From Tunicatimonas pelagia (lineage in GTDB: Bacteria > Bacteroidota > Bacteroidia > Cytophagales > Cyclobacteriaceae), in the NCBI RefSeq assembly GCF_030506325.1, contig NZ_CP120683.1, positions 6,576,501 to 6,640,500 on the forward strand: a stretch of DNA of 64,000 nucleotides, in the 5' to 3' direction. Both the position numbers and the translations under genes were made by a program. This document shows positions 53,591-62,127 of this stretch, piece by piece (position 1 is the first letter of the stretch; the number at the start of each line of letters is the position of its first letter). The notes beneath the pieces are model-generated. The model was not told the DNA's origin. It did no database searches and saw only the letters and a program-made list of their open reading frames with translations.

Positions 53591-53798
53591 CCTTCGCTTT
53601 ACATCGTACCTACCTGGAGTACGTTTTTGGCACCTACTTGTGCAGCGGCTTGAAGCAACCTCATAAAGAATGAAAAGCCTGCCGAATTACCTGGGCGGTT
53701 TTTTCATATATACTGACCTGCTTTAATAATCCTGGTTTTGCAGTTGTGCTGCTATACGCAAAATGCTATCTTCGGCAGATAAACCTGACTAAAGAAGC

Positions 53799-55157
53799 AT
53801 GCCCAGCCCTGGGAAACAAAATAGTAGTGTGCTAATTATTGACGACGATGCCGATGTATTGCATTCGGCTCGAATGTTTTTAAAGCAACACTTTCAGCAG
53901 GTTGATACCCAGGAAGATCCTACTCAGATTAATTCACTGATCTCGCAAAACCACTACGGTGTGGTAATGCTGGATATGAACTTCCGGCGGGGCGAGCACG
54001 ATGGTCGGGAGGGACTTTATTGGCTGGAGCGTATTCGCGAAATCGACCCAAAGACGGCAGTAATTCTGATCACAGCCTACGGAGATATTGAATTAGCGGT
54101 AGAAGCTATGCGGTTAGGAGCGGCCAACTTCGTACTCAAACCCTGGAAAAATCAGAAGTTATTGGAGGCAGTAGAAGCTGCTCTGAGCCGCCAGCAAGCC
54201 CGAGGAAGGAAAAATCCCACAAAGACGACCCCTGAGCCAGCAATGGTGGGGCAATCAGAAGCAATGCTGTCAGTCTTTGATTTGGTCAGGAAAGTGGCTC
54301 CTACGGAAGCCAACGTATTGATCTTAGGTGAAAATGGCACTGGAAAAGACTTAGTTGCCCAGGCTATACACCGCCAATCTGCTCGGAAAAACCAACCTTT
54401 TGTGCGGGTTGATGCGGGCGCATTAACTGCCACTCTGTTTGAAAGTGAACTATTCGGCCACGTGAAAGGAGCTTTCACTGATGCTGCTCACGATAAAGCG
54501 GGGAAGTTTGAACAAGCTTCGGGCGGAACGCTATTTTTGGATGAGATCGGCAATTTAAGTTTGGCTCAACAAGCTAAATTACTCACGGTACTACAAACCC
54601 GTCGGGTAAACCGTGTAGGTTCTAACCAAGAAATCTCTGTAAATATTAGGCTTGTCTGCGCTACCAATCAGCCCATCAGTGGCATGGCAGCCGATGCTGA
54701 CTCCGCTTTTCGGCAAGACCTGTTGTACCGTATTAATACTGTTGAAGTATCAGTACCTCCGCTACGAAACCGAGTGGGCGATATTCCTCTGTTAGCCCAG
54801 CATTTTCTCGAGCAGTACGCCGAAAAATACCAAAAACCTCAACCGGCACTGGCAGAAAGCACTCTCCAGTACCTTCAGAACTACGACTGGCCCGGTAATG
54901 TACGGGAGCTGCAACATGCTATTGAGCGAGCGGTGATTCTCAGTAATAAACCTAGTATACAACCCGAAGATTTCTCGCTGGGCATTCCGGTGAATCCGCT
55001 CGCTACGGAAGAACTTCCAAAAACGCTAGATGAGAATGAGCGAAACTTTATCAAGCAAGCTCTGGATCGGCATCAAGGAAACATTACGCATACCGCCAAA
55101 GAACTAGGTATCACCCGCACAGCACTATACCGACGGTTAGAAAAATTTGGGTTATAG
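53799..55157 (+). CDS. NtrC-type sigma-54-dependent response regulator
   Basis: 452 residues. A receiver domain (about 8-125) has IDDDADV, the phospho-acceptor Asp in VVMLDMNF and the conserved Lys in LKPWKN. The AAA+ domain (about 148-375) has Walker A GENGTGKD and Walker B GGTLFLDEIG. The loop that touches sigma-54 reads GAFTDA instead of GAFTGA, a variant I recall from other Bacteroidota. A Fis-type helix-turn-helix (NITHTAKELGITRTALYRRL) ends the protein. No histidine kinase gene is adjacent, so its partner is elsewhere. Confidence 0.95.
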   Translation: MPSPGKQNSSVLIIDDDADVLHSARMFLKQHFQQVDTQEDPTQINSLISQNHYGVVMLDMNFRRGEHDGREGLYWLERIREIDPKTAVILITAYGDIELAVEAMRLGAANFVLKPWKNQKLLEAVEAALSRQQARGRKNPTKTTPEPAMVGQSEAMLSVFDLVRKVAPTEANVLILGENGTGKDLVAQAIHRQSARKNQPFVRVDAGALTATLFESELFGHVKGAFTDAAHDKAGKFEQASGGTLFLDEIGNLSLAQQAKLLTVLQTRRVNRVGSNQEISVNIRLVCATNQPISGMAADADSAFRQDLLYRINTVEVSVPPLRNRVGDIPLLAQHFLEQYAEKYQKPQPALAESTLQYLQNYDWPGNVRELQHAIERAVILSNKPSIQPEDFSLGIPVNPLATEELPKTLDENERNFIKQALDRHQGNITHTAKELGITRTALYRRLEKFGL

Positions 55158-55174
55158 ATTGTTCAATTGTTTTT

Positions 55175-55445
55175 TAGTCCACGGTCGACAGTCCATAGCC
55201 GACATTAGTCATTGGTTAATAGTCAACAGTCCATCGTCGATAGTCCACGGGCATTGGGCATTGAGTTACAAGCGGTCGTTGCACGAGTTAGAAAGTTGAA
55301 GTGTTAAAGTAGTCTGATGTACGGGATTTAGCTTTGCTCATTGTCTACTGCACAGTGTCCCATGCCAATTCATCATTATTCATCAATCATTATTCATTAG
55401 CTGGTTGGTTCCTTCAATGATCGATTTTAAATTCCGGTCTCCGGT
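55175..55445. repeat. Word-like intergenic repeat region
   Basis: The 297-bp gap is built of near-repeated short words: GTCCACGGTCGACAGTCCATAG, AGTCAACAGTCCATCGTCGATAG, CATTATTCATCAATCATTATTC and CCGGTCTCCGGTCTCCG. Words of the same kind occur near 16810 and 18555. Confidence 0.75.
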
Positions 55446-55454
55446 CTCCGTTGT

Positions 55455-56423
55455 TTAGTGTAGCTCTTTAAATTCCAGATAATCTTCCTGAATTTCTTCA
55501 GCAATGAAAAAACCGAAAGAACCCTGTTTTTGATAAAGCGGCATTAAGAGATAGGCGTTGGCCGGAGAAAGAACGGGTTCGCCGTTGCTGGTTGCGAGCA
55601 TCTCACCTTGACGAATCTTCTGAAAATTTTTATAACCAGGTTCCATTACAAATGACTCATCTGCTTGAATGCGGTAGGAAGAAATGACTGAGTAAAAAGC
55701 GTAGTGGTTATCACCGTGTGAGTACAAAACCTGGTGTGACCAGTCAAATAGTTCTTGGTATGTAGCCTGGTTAAGACAGTTAGCGTGAAATAGGGCTTGC
55801 CAAATCATCGCTTCCTGGCTTTCAACAGAAGAGGGAGCTACGTGTTGTCCGGCTTCAAAAGTGAAACCGTGCCAGCCTCTTCGGTTAAACCACTCCGGCA
55901 AACACCCCTGAATTTCCCGCTCAATTCCCATGATACTGGTAGCGGCAATATCCTTCGCAAACAAATAACTATCACCGTAGCCCTCGTTCAAACTGATATA
56001 AGGAATGCTTTCAGAAGAAGTTGTGTGGCAATCTACGAAGTAAATCTTTCCGCTGGTCTGCTGACTAATTTCTTCAGTCAAATGCAAAATCTGCTGGAGT
56101 TCCTGTTCTTCGATATTCAACGCTTCTTTACTGTTCTGCACTTGTTGAATACGTTCTGATAAGAAAACCCGGTTTAAGTCCTCATCGCAGTAGCGAGTTT
56201 TGGCCTGGATGGCTGGTAAGTTGCCAGCAACACCGTAGAACCCACCTTGCAGCGTAATTTGCTGCGTCTTGATTCTATCACTCACCTTTTGCAAGGCAAT
56301 TAGTCCACTAGGTTCGTTGCCATGAATGCCCGCAAATATTACAAGCATGGGTTCGTCCGGCTTACCGGAATACTCTATCAGAAGGCGAGATACAGGTAAC
56401 TGAAAGTCAGCTTGGCTCAACAT
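55455..56423 (-). CDS. Succinylglutamate desuccinylase/aspartoacylase-like M14-type hydrolase
   Basis: 322 residues. The zinc motif is GIHGNEPSGL (HxxE) near residue 35, followed by DEDLNRVF (substrate-binding NR pair) and VDCHTTSS with the third zinc His. A glutamate in FEAGQH is the likely catalytic residue. Members cleave amide bonds of N-acyl amino acids. Its start overlaps the end of the GCS2-CBS gene by 17 bp, so the two work together, one forming and one cleaving an amide (inference). Confidence 0.92.
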   Translation of the reverse strand: MLSQADFQLPVSRLLIEYSGKPDEPMLVIFAGIHGNEPSGLIALQKVSDRIKTQQITLQGGFYGVAGNLPAIQAKTRYCDEDLNRVFLSERIQQVQNSKEALNIEEQELQQILHLTEEISQQTSGKIYFVDCHTTSSESIPYISLNEGYGDSYLFAKDIAATSIMGIEREIQGCLPEWFNRRGWHGFTFEAGQHVAPSSVESQEAMIWQALFHANCLNQATYQELFDWSHQVLYSHGDNHYAFYSVISSYRIQADESFVMEPGYKNFQKIRQGEMLATSNGEPVLSPANAYLLMPLYQKQGSFGFFIAEEIQEDYLEFKELH

Positions 56424-58329
56424 TGTCCATCAATTCTTGGTACAAGTGACGGGAAATATGAACAAAATCGTGCTCGGTTATAATACCGACGAGTTTCTTC
56501 CCCTCTACCACTGGTAGGCAAGAAATATCACTCTTAATAATCAAATCAATAGCATCAGCCACTAACATATCCGGTTGGGCTGTCACCAAGTTGGTTATCA
56601 TTACATTCCGGATGGGAGTTTGGGCAAAATCTTTGCTAGAATTACTAGCGTAATAGTTGATGATTGAATCTTTGGTGATAATTCCGACTAGCTCACCATT
56701 GCGCTCCACCGGAATGTGGCCAATTTTTTTCCAACTCATAATGTGGGCCGCCAAATTCACAATATCGTTTTCTTCTACGGTGTAGATAGTCTTAGTCATT
56801 ACCTGATCCAGTCGCCAAAAGCGATTTTTCCAGTCACCGGCTTCTTTCACTGAGGCTAGCTCCCAAGTATGCACGGGTTGATTACTCTGTTGGCGCTCCA
56901 GCATACCGGCAGTAATAGCTACCCAGGCCTCATCGGGAGTAATACTCTGGTCGAGTAACTGTTCGTAAGACTTTAATATCCAGCGCGATCCCGTTCTGCC
57001 CGATTCGGTTCTTTGTCGAATAATATCCAGATAGTGGGTGTAATCTTTTTCGTTGACCCCCGCTTTCTTTAAGCCTTCGTGAGCGAGAGGAAGCAGTTCT
57101 TCCAGAATGAGTTCCCGAGCTGATATTAGCTTACGATCTAGCCACTCAAATTCTACCTCAATTCCCAGCTGAGCCGCTTTTAGAAAATTGGTTTTTACTC
57201 GGTCGAACGGAATCTTCTGCTGTAACCCTTGGTACCGCTCCGGAAGCGCATTCATAAGGCCCAGCCAGAACGCCGTATTGGCTAGCTCGTCCTCAATAGT
57301 AGGGCCCGCCGGTAAAACCCGATTCTCAATCCGTAGGTGAGGCTTGCCCTGAAAAACTCCGTAGCAAATGCGGTTCCAGCGATAGATTGTACCATTATGA
57401 AAATTGAGTGCCTCTAGCTTAGGAACGCCACCTCGATCCAGAACCTCCAGCGCGTTTTCGTGAAACTCTTTGGTTAGATAGGCTTTGTAGCCCGCCACAT
57501 CATCGTGAAAAACTTCGGCTACCGACTCTCTCAGCCAATCATTTCCGAAAGAAACCCGGGCTTCTTCATTAGTTAGGTTGGAGTAAGGTTTGCGGGTGTC
57601 AGTGGTTTGCCGAAGCAAAGCGATTCGGGTTTCGTGCCACAGGCGTTTGCCCAGAAAAACCGGTGAATACGTGGCACAGGCTAACGTGGGTGCTGCAATA
57701 AGTTGTGCCCAGTTGTACATATCTACCATCTTATCGGCATCTACCTGGAGGTGAAGCTGTAGACTAGTCATACAGCCCCCGAAGGTAGAGGGGTTATCAC
57801 GGGTAATTAGCTCATCCAAGCCCTGAATATTAAATTCGTATTGTTGGCCCCGCAGGCGGTTCACATTTTCCAGCAACGCCTGATAGCGCGGTTCAGGGGT
57901 CATAGATTCGGGAGAAGTATCTGATTTTCGGATAGTGGGCAGAATGCCAGTAAGTAGTACTTGAGTATTACGCCTAAGCGCTTCTTGTTCTACTTCCTCA
58001 ATTTTTGCTGTTAGTTCTTCGCTAAGCTCAGTCAGGCAAGAACCGTTAAACAAGATAGGTGATAGGTTAATTTCTAAGTTAAATTGAGCATATTCCGTAG
58101 TTACGTACGGGCGGTTCATCCTTTGTTTTACCTTTGGCCCAATAAATGCCGGACGAAACGCCTCATTGATAAAAACCATTTCTTGCTCAGCACCGATGCG
58201 TTGCACTCCTTGCTCAAATTTGTTTTCAGTGAGCATTCGCTCCAGTGCTTGAATGTCTTTGAGCAAATAAGAGGTATACCGCTGTTTGTCAGTTTCGCTG
58301 TCGATGATCTTAATACTAGTAGTGCTCAT
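56407..58329 (-). CDS. GCS2-type carboxylate-amine ligase with C-terminal CBS pair
   Basis: 640 residues. The N-terminal ~450 residues are of the glutamate-cysteine ligase type 2 family, with GAEQEMVF, YAQFNLEINLSP and CMTSLQLHLQV. Such ligases join an amino acid to a carboxylate using ATP. The C-terminus (about 510-630) is two CBS domains (VMTKTIYTV...GIITKDSI and VMITNLVTA...GIITEHDFVHI), which commonly sense adenine nucleotides. The product is not predictable; it need not be gamma-glutamylcysteine. It is the first gene of a two-gene operon with the aspartoacylase-like hydrolase. Confidence 0.92.
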   Translation of the reverse strand: MSTTSIKIIDSETDKQRYTSYLLKDIQALERMLTENKFEQGVQRIGAEQEMVFINEAFRPAFIGPKVKQRMNRPYVTTEYAQFNLEINLSPILFNGSCLTELSEELTAKIEEVEQEALRRNTQVLLTGILPTIRKSDTSPESMTPEPRYQALLENVNRLRGQQYEFNIQGLDELITRDNPSTFGGCMTSLQLHLQVDADKMVDMYNWAQLIAAPTLACATYSPVFLGKRLWHETRIALLRQTTDTRKPYSNLTNEEARVSFGNDWLRESVAEVFHDDVAGYKAYLTKEFHENALEVLDRGGVPKLEALNFHNGTIYRWNRICYGVFQGKPHLRIENRVLPAGPTIEDELANTAFWLGLMNALPERYQGLQQKIPFDRVKTNFLKAAQLGIEVEFEWLDRKLISARELILEELLPLAHEGLKKAGVNEKDYTHYLDIIRQRTESGRTGSRWILKSYEQLLDQSITPDEAWVAITAGMLERQQSNQPVHTWELASVKEAGDWKNRFWRLDQVMTKTIYTVEENDIVNLAAHIMSWKKIGHIPVERNGELVGIITKDSIINYYASNSSKDFAQTPIRNVMITNLVTAQPDMLVADAIDLIIKSDISCLPVVEGKKLVGIITEHDFVHISRHLYQELMDNVEPS

Positions 58330-58466
58330 AGGTTAGATAAATAAAAAAATATTTTGTATAAAATTTCAAAGAAAGTAGAAAAAGCGGTAAATTGCGTAAA
58401 TATTACATTAGTACCTTATCCTAAGAAAAATAGTCGCCCTAGTGTTTATTATAGAAGTAAATAATT

Positions 58467-59366
58467 ATGCAACAAGTCGCTATTTCGCAAAAATCAGTTG
58501 TACTAGCTTACATTAAGCTGCTGCGACCCGAGCAATGGGTCAAGAATCTTTTCATATTTATACCACTTTTCTTTGAGGGGCATTTTTTCGATATAGAATT
58601 GCTATTCAAGCTCGGAGTAGCCTTTGTTGCCTTTAGTGCAGTATGCAGTGCTATTTACGTACTAAACGATTACCGGGACATTGAAGCTGATCAAGCGCAC
58701 CCTAAAAAGCGGGAACGACCACTAGCCTCGGGAGAGGTATCTAAAGCAGTTGGTCTAGCCACAATGAGTCTACTGGCAGTAGCAGGATTGGGTGTAGGTC
58801 TACTGCTCAATATTTGGTTTTTTGTAATTTTGCTAACCTACGTTGGTATTAATGTAGGCTATTCGTTTGGGCTTAAGCACATTGGGATTTTAGATATTCT
58901 TTTAATCGCCTCTGGTTTTTTACTGCGTACTGTCAGTGGAGGTATTGTAGCGGATGTACCGGTTTCTCAGTGGCTAATTATTATGATTTTTCTTTTAGCT
59001 TTATTTTTAGCCATTGCGAAGCGACGCGATGATGTAGTGTTGGGAGTTGACTCAGGAGTATTAATTCGAAAGTCGGTTAAGAACTACAATCTTGAGTTTG
59101 TGAATGCTTGTATGACCATGATCGCCGGAATCATTGTGGTAGCTTACCTCATGTATACTATATCCGACGAAGTAGTAATACGCTTGGGCGAACACTTGGT
59201 ATACACCTCAGTATTTGTTATTGCAGGACTGATGCGCTACTTACAAATTACGTTAGTAGAAAAAAATAGTGGGTCACCGACCGCTTTGTTGTACAAAGAT
59301 TCTTTTATTCAAATCACACTAGCTGGCTGGATACTGAGCTTCTTCTGGCTAATCTACTTAGGTTAA
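58467..59366 (+). CDS. UbiA prenyltransferase family protein, DPPR synthase-like
   Basis: 299 residues with about eight membrane helices. The first Asp-rich motif is LNDYRDIEADQAHPKKRERP, with PLASG after it, the pattern of decaprenyl-phosphate phosphoribosyltransferases rather than quinone UbiA enzymes. A second motif, AKRRDDV, lies near residue 188. The HAD-family gene follows after 5 bp, as in many Bacteroidota and mycobacterial clusters making phosphoribosyl polyprenols. Confidence 0.88.
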   Translation: MQQVAISQKSVVLAYIKLLRPEQWVKNLFIFIPLFFEGHFFDIELLFKLGVAFVAFSAVCSAIYVLNDYRDIEADQAHPKKRERPLASGEVSKAVGLATMSLLAVAGLGVGLLLNIWFFVILLTYVGINVGYSFGLKHIGILDILLIASGFLLRTVSGGIVADVPVSQWLIIMIFLLALFLAIAKRRDDVVLGVDSGVLIRKSVKNYNLEFVNACMTMIAGIIVVAYLMYTISDEVVIRLGEHLVYTSVFVIAGLMRYLQITLVEKNSGSPTALLYKDSFIQITLAGWILSFFWLIYLG

Positions 59367-59371
59367 ACTGA

Positions 59372-60013
59372 ATGCGTTCTGCCAAAAAAGTACCGAATTC
59401 TACCGACAGGCAAGCTGCTCAGACTAAAAACATAGCATTTTTTGATTTCGATGGCACAATTACCAATCGAGATTCCTTCATTGACTTCATCATCTTCTAC
59501 CACGGTAAGTGGGTCGCTTACTTAGGTCTACTTCGCTTATTGCCTTTTTTGCTAGCGTATAAAGTAAAGCTAATTCCGAATTGGCGAGCAAAAGAGAAAG
59601 TCTTAACCTATTTCTTCGAAGGTGAACCAACCGCTACATTTCAGCAGGGTTGCGATCAGTACGCTACGGAGCGCATTCCCCCAATAACTCGGGTAGGGGC
59701 GCTACAGGCTCTACAAAAGCACCACGATCTAGGTAATGACATTTACCTTGTATCAGCTTCTCCTGAAAATTGGTTGTCAGCTTGGTGCCAGCAAAAAGGC
59801 ATTAAACTGATTGCCTCGAGACTAGAAGTAATTGATGATAAACTGACCGGGAAGCTGCGGGGTAATAACTGCTATGGTGCCGAGAAAGTGGCGCGTATCC
59901 ATCAAGAGATAGATTTATCTGATTATGAGGGTGTGTACGCCTACGGTGATAGCTCCGGCGATAGGGAGATGCTTAGGTTAGCAGACTATGCGTACTATCG
60001 TCCGTTCAGATAA
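59372..60013 (+). CDS. HAD-IB family phosphatase
   Basis: 213 residues. HAD motif I is FFDFDGTITNRDS, motif II is the Ser in YLVSASPENW, and motif IV is YAYGDSSGDREML. IB-type members include phosphoserine phosphatases. Five bases separate it from the UbiA gene, and a phosphatase following DPPR synthase would fit dephosphorylation of 5-phosphoribosyl-polyprenyl phosphate (inference). The N-terminal ~20 residues are basic and of low complexity. Confidence 0.9.
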   Translation: MRSAKKVPNSTDRQAAQTKNIAFFDFDGTITNRDSFIDFIIFYHGKWVAYLGLLRLLPFLLAYKVKLIPNWRAKEKVLTYFFEGEPTATFQQGCDQYATERIPPITRVGALQALQKHHDLGNDIYLVSASPENWLSAWCQQKGIKLIASRLEVIDDKLTGKLRGNNCYGAEKVARIHQEIDLSDYEGVYAYGDSSGDREMLRLADYAYYRPFR

Positions 60014-60035
60014 ACCAATAAGTTGAGTATAGAAA

Positions 60036-60067
60036 TTTGGCGATTGTCAATTAATATTATATATTTC
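60036..60067 (+). promoter_or_regulatory. Candidate promoter of the small His-rich gene
   Basis: TTTG at 60036-60039 is followed after 20 bp by TATATTTC at 60060-60067, one base from TAnnTTTG. The start codon is 33 bp further on. Confidence 0.5.
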
Positions 60068-60099
60068 AATAACCTAACTACTGTACTAACCTTTTCAAT

Positions 60100-60321
60100 A
60101 TGAATTTCCCCAAATTCCTCAGCTTGTTCTTCTGTTTTGCTGTACTTATTGGCACCGCTATGGCTCACCCCGGGCACGGTGCTGAACATTCCGATCCTCA
60201 CGGTATCTTTCACTATCTCACATCGCTGGTTCATTTAATTCCATTACTCACTATTTTGGGTATCGTTTTATTTGCTATTGTGAGAAAGCGGGCGGCATCA
60301 AAGAAACTTCTCCGAAAGTAG
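60100..60321 (+). CDS. Small exported His-rich membrane protein
   Basis: 73 residues. A signal peptide ends near GTAMAHPGHG, a mature His-rich N-terminus HPGHGAEHSDPHGIFHY may bind metal, and a single membrane helix (about 45-63) is followed by a basic tail RKRAASKKLLRK, so the N-terminus faces the periplasm. No family recognised. The AHPGHG start recalls HupE-type metal transporters, but the protein is far too short. Confidence 0.7.
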   Translation: MNFPKFLSLFFCFAVLIGTAMAHPGHGAEHSDPHGIFHYLTSLVHLIPLLTILGIVLFAIVRKRAASKKLLRK

Positions 60322-60479
60322 TCTGATTCTAGCGGCATTTGCCCAATGTTTAGTTCTTAGCTCATAATTAGAAAAGTGCAATTTTTCTCTAAATCGCATT
60401 CTGTAAGCCACAGCAAGCTTACCAATGGGTTTTTATAGCTAATTAACCTAGATTGATCGTGTAATTGAATATTAAAATT

Positions 60480-62012
60480 ATGCGATTAATTAGCATCTAT
60501 ATCGGTTTATTACTATTTCACATCCAGGTCTTTGGGCAGCAGTCTAATGAAGAACCTGAATACGAACTAGTGAACCTAGGACGTAAGGTAAATAGTATTT
60601 ATCACGAATCAGCCCCGGTTCTGTCTCCTGATGGCAATACCCTTTATTTTACTATCACCAACCACCCTGAGAATACCGAAGGTACTGATGGCAGTCAGGA
60701 TATTTGGTTCACCGAACGCCAGGAAGACGGCAGTTGGGCACCCTCTCAGCACTTAGAAAGCCCGTTCAATCAGGAGGAATACAATCAGGTGATGAGCGTA
60801 TCAGCAGATGGGCAGGAAGTGCTGGTACGGAGCGGTAACAGCAAAAAATGGGAGTTTGCTACAATACGAAAGGCAAATGGAGTATGGCAAAAGCCAGAAT
60901 CACTGCGAATTAGCAACTTCGATGCTATGTGTAAAGGGAAATTCAACGGCGGCTTCCTGTCTTACGATAAAAAGGCCATGTTGCTGTACTTTAGCGAAGT
61001 AAAAGACAGCAAAATCAGCGACCTCTACGTGAGCTTTATGGAGAGTCCAGGAAAATGGTCCACCCCGAAAAAGATCGCAGCACTTAACACCAAGCGTGAT
61101 GAGTTCGGTCCCTATTTAGCTCCTGATAATCGAACGTTGTATTTTGCCAGTAACCGACCGGGCGGACACGGCGGGGCCGATGTGTACCGAACCACTCGGC
61201 AGGATGATTCTTGGTTTAAGTGGTCAAAGCCCGAAAATGTGGGGGCTCCGGTAAATACCAAGGGTTTTGATGCTTTCTACGCTGTAGGGCAGGCTGACTC
61301 TCTGGTGTTCACCACCCGAGCGCATATGTCGGCCGATGGTGGTCACCTAGACATATACGGCTTAGAAAAGATCAAAAAAGTACCACCGCCCGTTCCGGTG
61401 ATTCGGTTGGAGGGTATGGTGATGAACCAGAAAACCCAAGAATTTATTGAAGCAACGGTAGAAATTAGCAGCCAACAGCAAATACTTACTACCGAAACTA
61501 CGAACGTAAACGAGGGAGTGTATGCTACTGAAATCCCCGAGCCAAATATCTATCGTTTATCGGTGAGTGCCGAAGGATATTTGGCAAAAACTGATAGCAT
61601 CTGGATAGGAGAGGTGCAGTCAGATACCATTCTTTTTAAAGATATTTTTCTGGAACCTCTAGAAGTGGGTCTTTCAGTTCGACTGAATAATATCTTCTTC
61701 GACTACAATAAAACTACGCTTCGTTCCGAATCTTTTGAAGAGCTGGATAAGGTAGTAGAAATGCTCAAAACAAACGAAAATCTTCATATTGAGATTGGTG
61801 GGCACACCGATGATCGGGGTTCTGATGATTATAACGAACAGTTATCGCAGGGACGAGCGGAGTCTGTTCGCCAGTACCTAGTTGAAAATTGGATTGAACA
61901 GGAACGAGTAACCGCCGTAGGCTACGGCGAAAGCCAACCCGAAGTACCCAATACCGGAGAAGAAAATTGGCAAATTAACCGAAGGGTAGAGTTCACCATT
62001 CTTAAAAACTAG
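60480..62012 (+). CDS. OmpA-family outer membrane protein with PD40 repeats
   Basis: About 510 residues from the ATG at 60480. An in-frame TTG at 60465 was rejected because MRLISIYIGLLLFHIQ is a clean signal peptide ending VFGQ. Residues about 45-310 hold WD40-like PD40 repeats (LSPDGNTLYFTI, LAPDNRTLYFASNRPGGHGG). A carboxypeptidase regulatory-like domain follows (about 315-400). The C-terminal OmpA domain (about 405-510) has IFFDYNKTTLR and IGGHTDDRGSDDYN with LSQGRAESV, which binds peptidoglycan. Likely an envelope anchor. Confidence 0.93.
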   Translation: MRLISIYIGLLLFHIQVFGQQSNEEPEYELVNLGRKVNSIYHESAPVLSPDGNTLYFTITNHPENTEGTDGSQDIWFTERQEDGSWAPSQHLESPFNQEEYNQVMSVSADGQEVLVRSGNSKKWEFATIRKANGVWQKPESLRISNFDAMCKGKFNGGFLSYDKKAMLLYFSEVKDSKISDLYVSFMESPGKWSTPKKIAALNTKRDEFGPYLAPDNRTLYFASNRPGGHGGADVYRTTRQDDSWFKWSKPENVGAPVNTKGFDAFYAVGQADSLVFTTRAHMSADGGHLDIYGLEKIKKVPPPVPVIRLEGMVMNQKTQEFIEATVEISSQQQILTTETTNVNEGVYATEIPEPNIYRLSVSAEGYLAKTDSIWIGEVQSDTILFKDIFLEPLEVGLSVRLNNIFFDYNKTTLRSESFEELDKVVEMLKTNENLHIEIGGHTDDRGSDDYNEQLSQGRAESVRQYLVENWIEQERVTAVGYGESQPEVPNTGEENWQINRRVEFTILKN

Positions 62013-62052
62013 ATTTCTACCAGAGTGGGTTTTAACTAACTTACAAGTGCGA

Positions 62053-62089
62053 AGAGCGAGGGGGTATTTAGCCACTCGCTCTTTTTTTT
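62053..62089 (+). terminator. Rho-independent terminator after the OmpA-family gene
   Basis: AGAGCGAG (62053-62060) pairs with CTCGCTCT (62075-62082), followed by a run of T. Confidence 0.93.
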
Positions 62090-62092
62090 GGC

Positions 62093-62123
62093 TTGGTCAC
62101 GCCGAATCGTTTTCCTACTTTTA
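62093..62123 (+). promoter_or_regulatory. Probable promoter of sbcD-sbcC
   Basis: TTG at 62093-62095 is followed after 20 bp by TACTTTTA (62116-62123), seven of eight to TAnnTTTG. The -7 element ends 4 bp before the ATG, so the transcript would start at or next to the start codon. Confidence 0.6.
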
Positions 62124-62127
62124 GCCC

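Noticed and set aside
53675..53706. Possible terminator after the MscS-type gene
   Set aside because: A T6 run is present, but the GC-rich sequence before it does not form a continuous stem.
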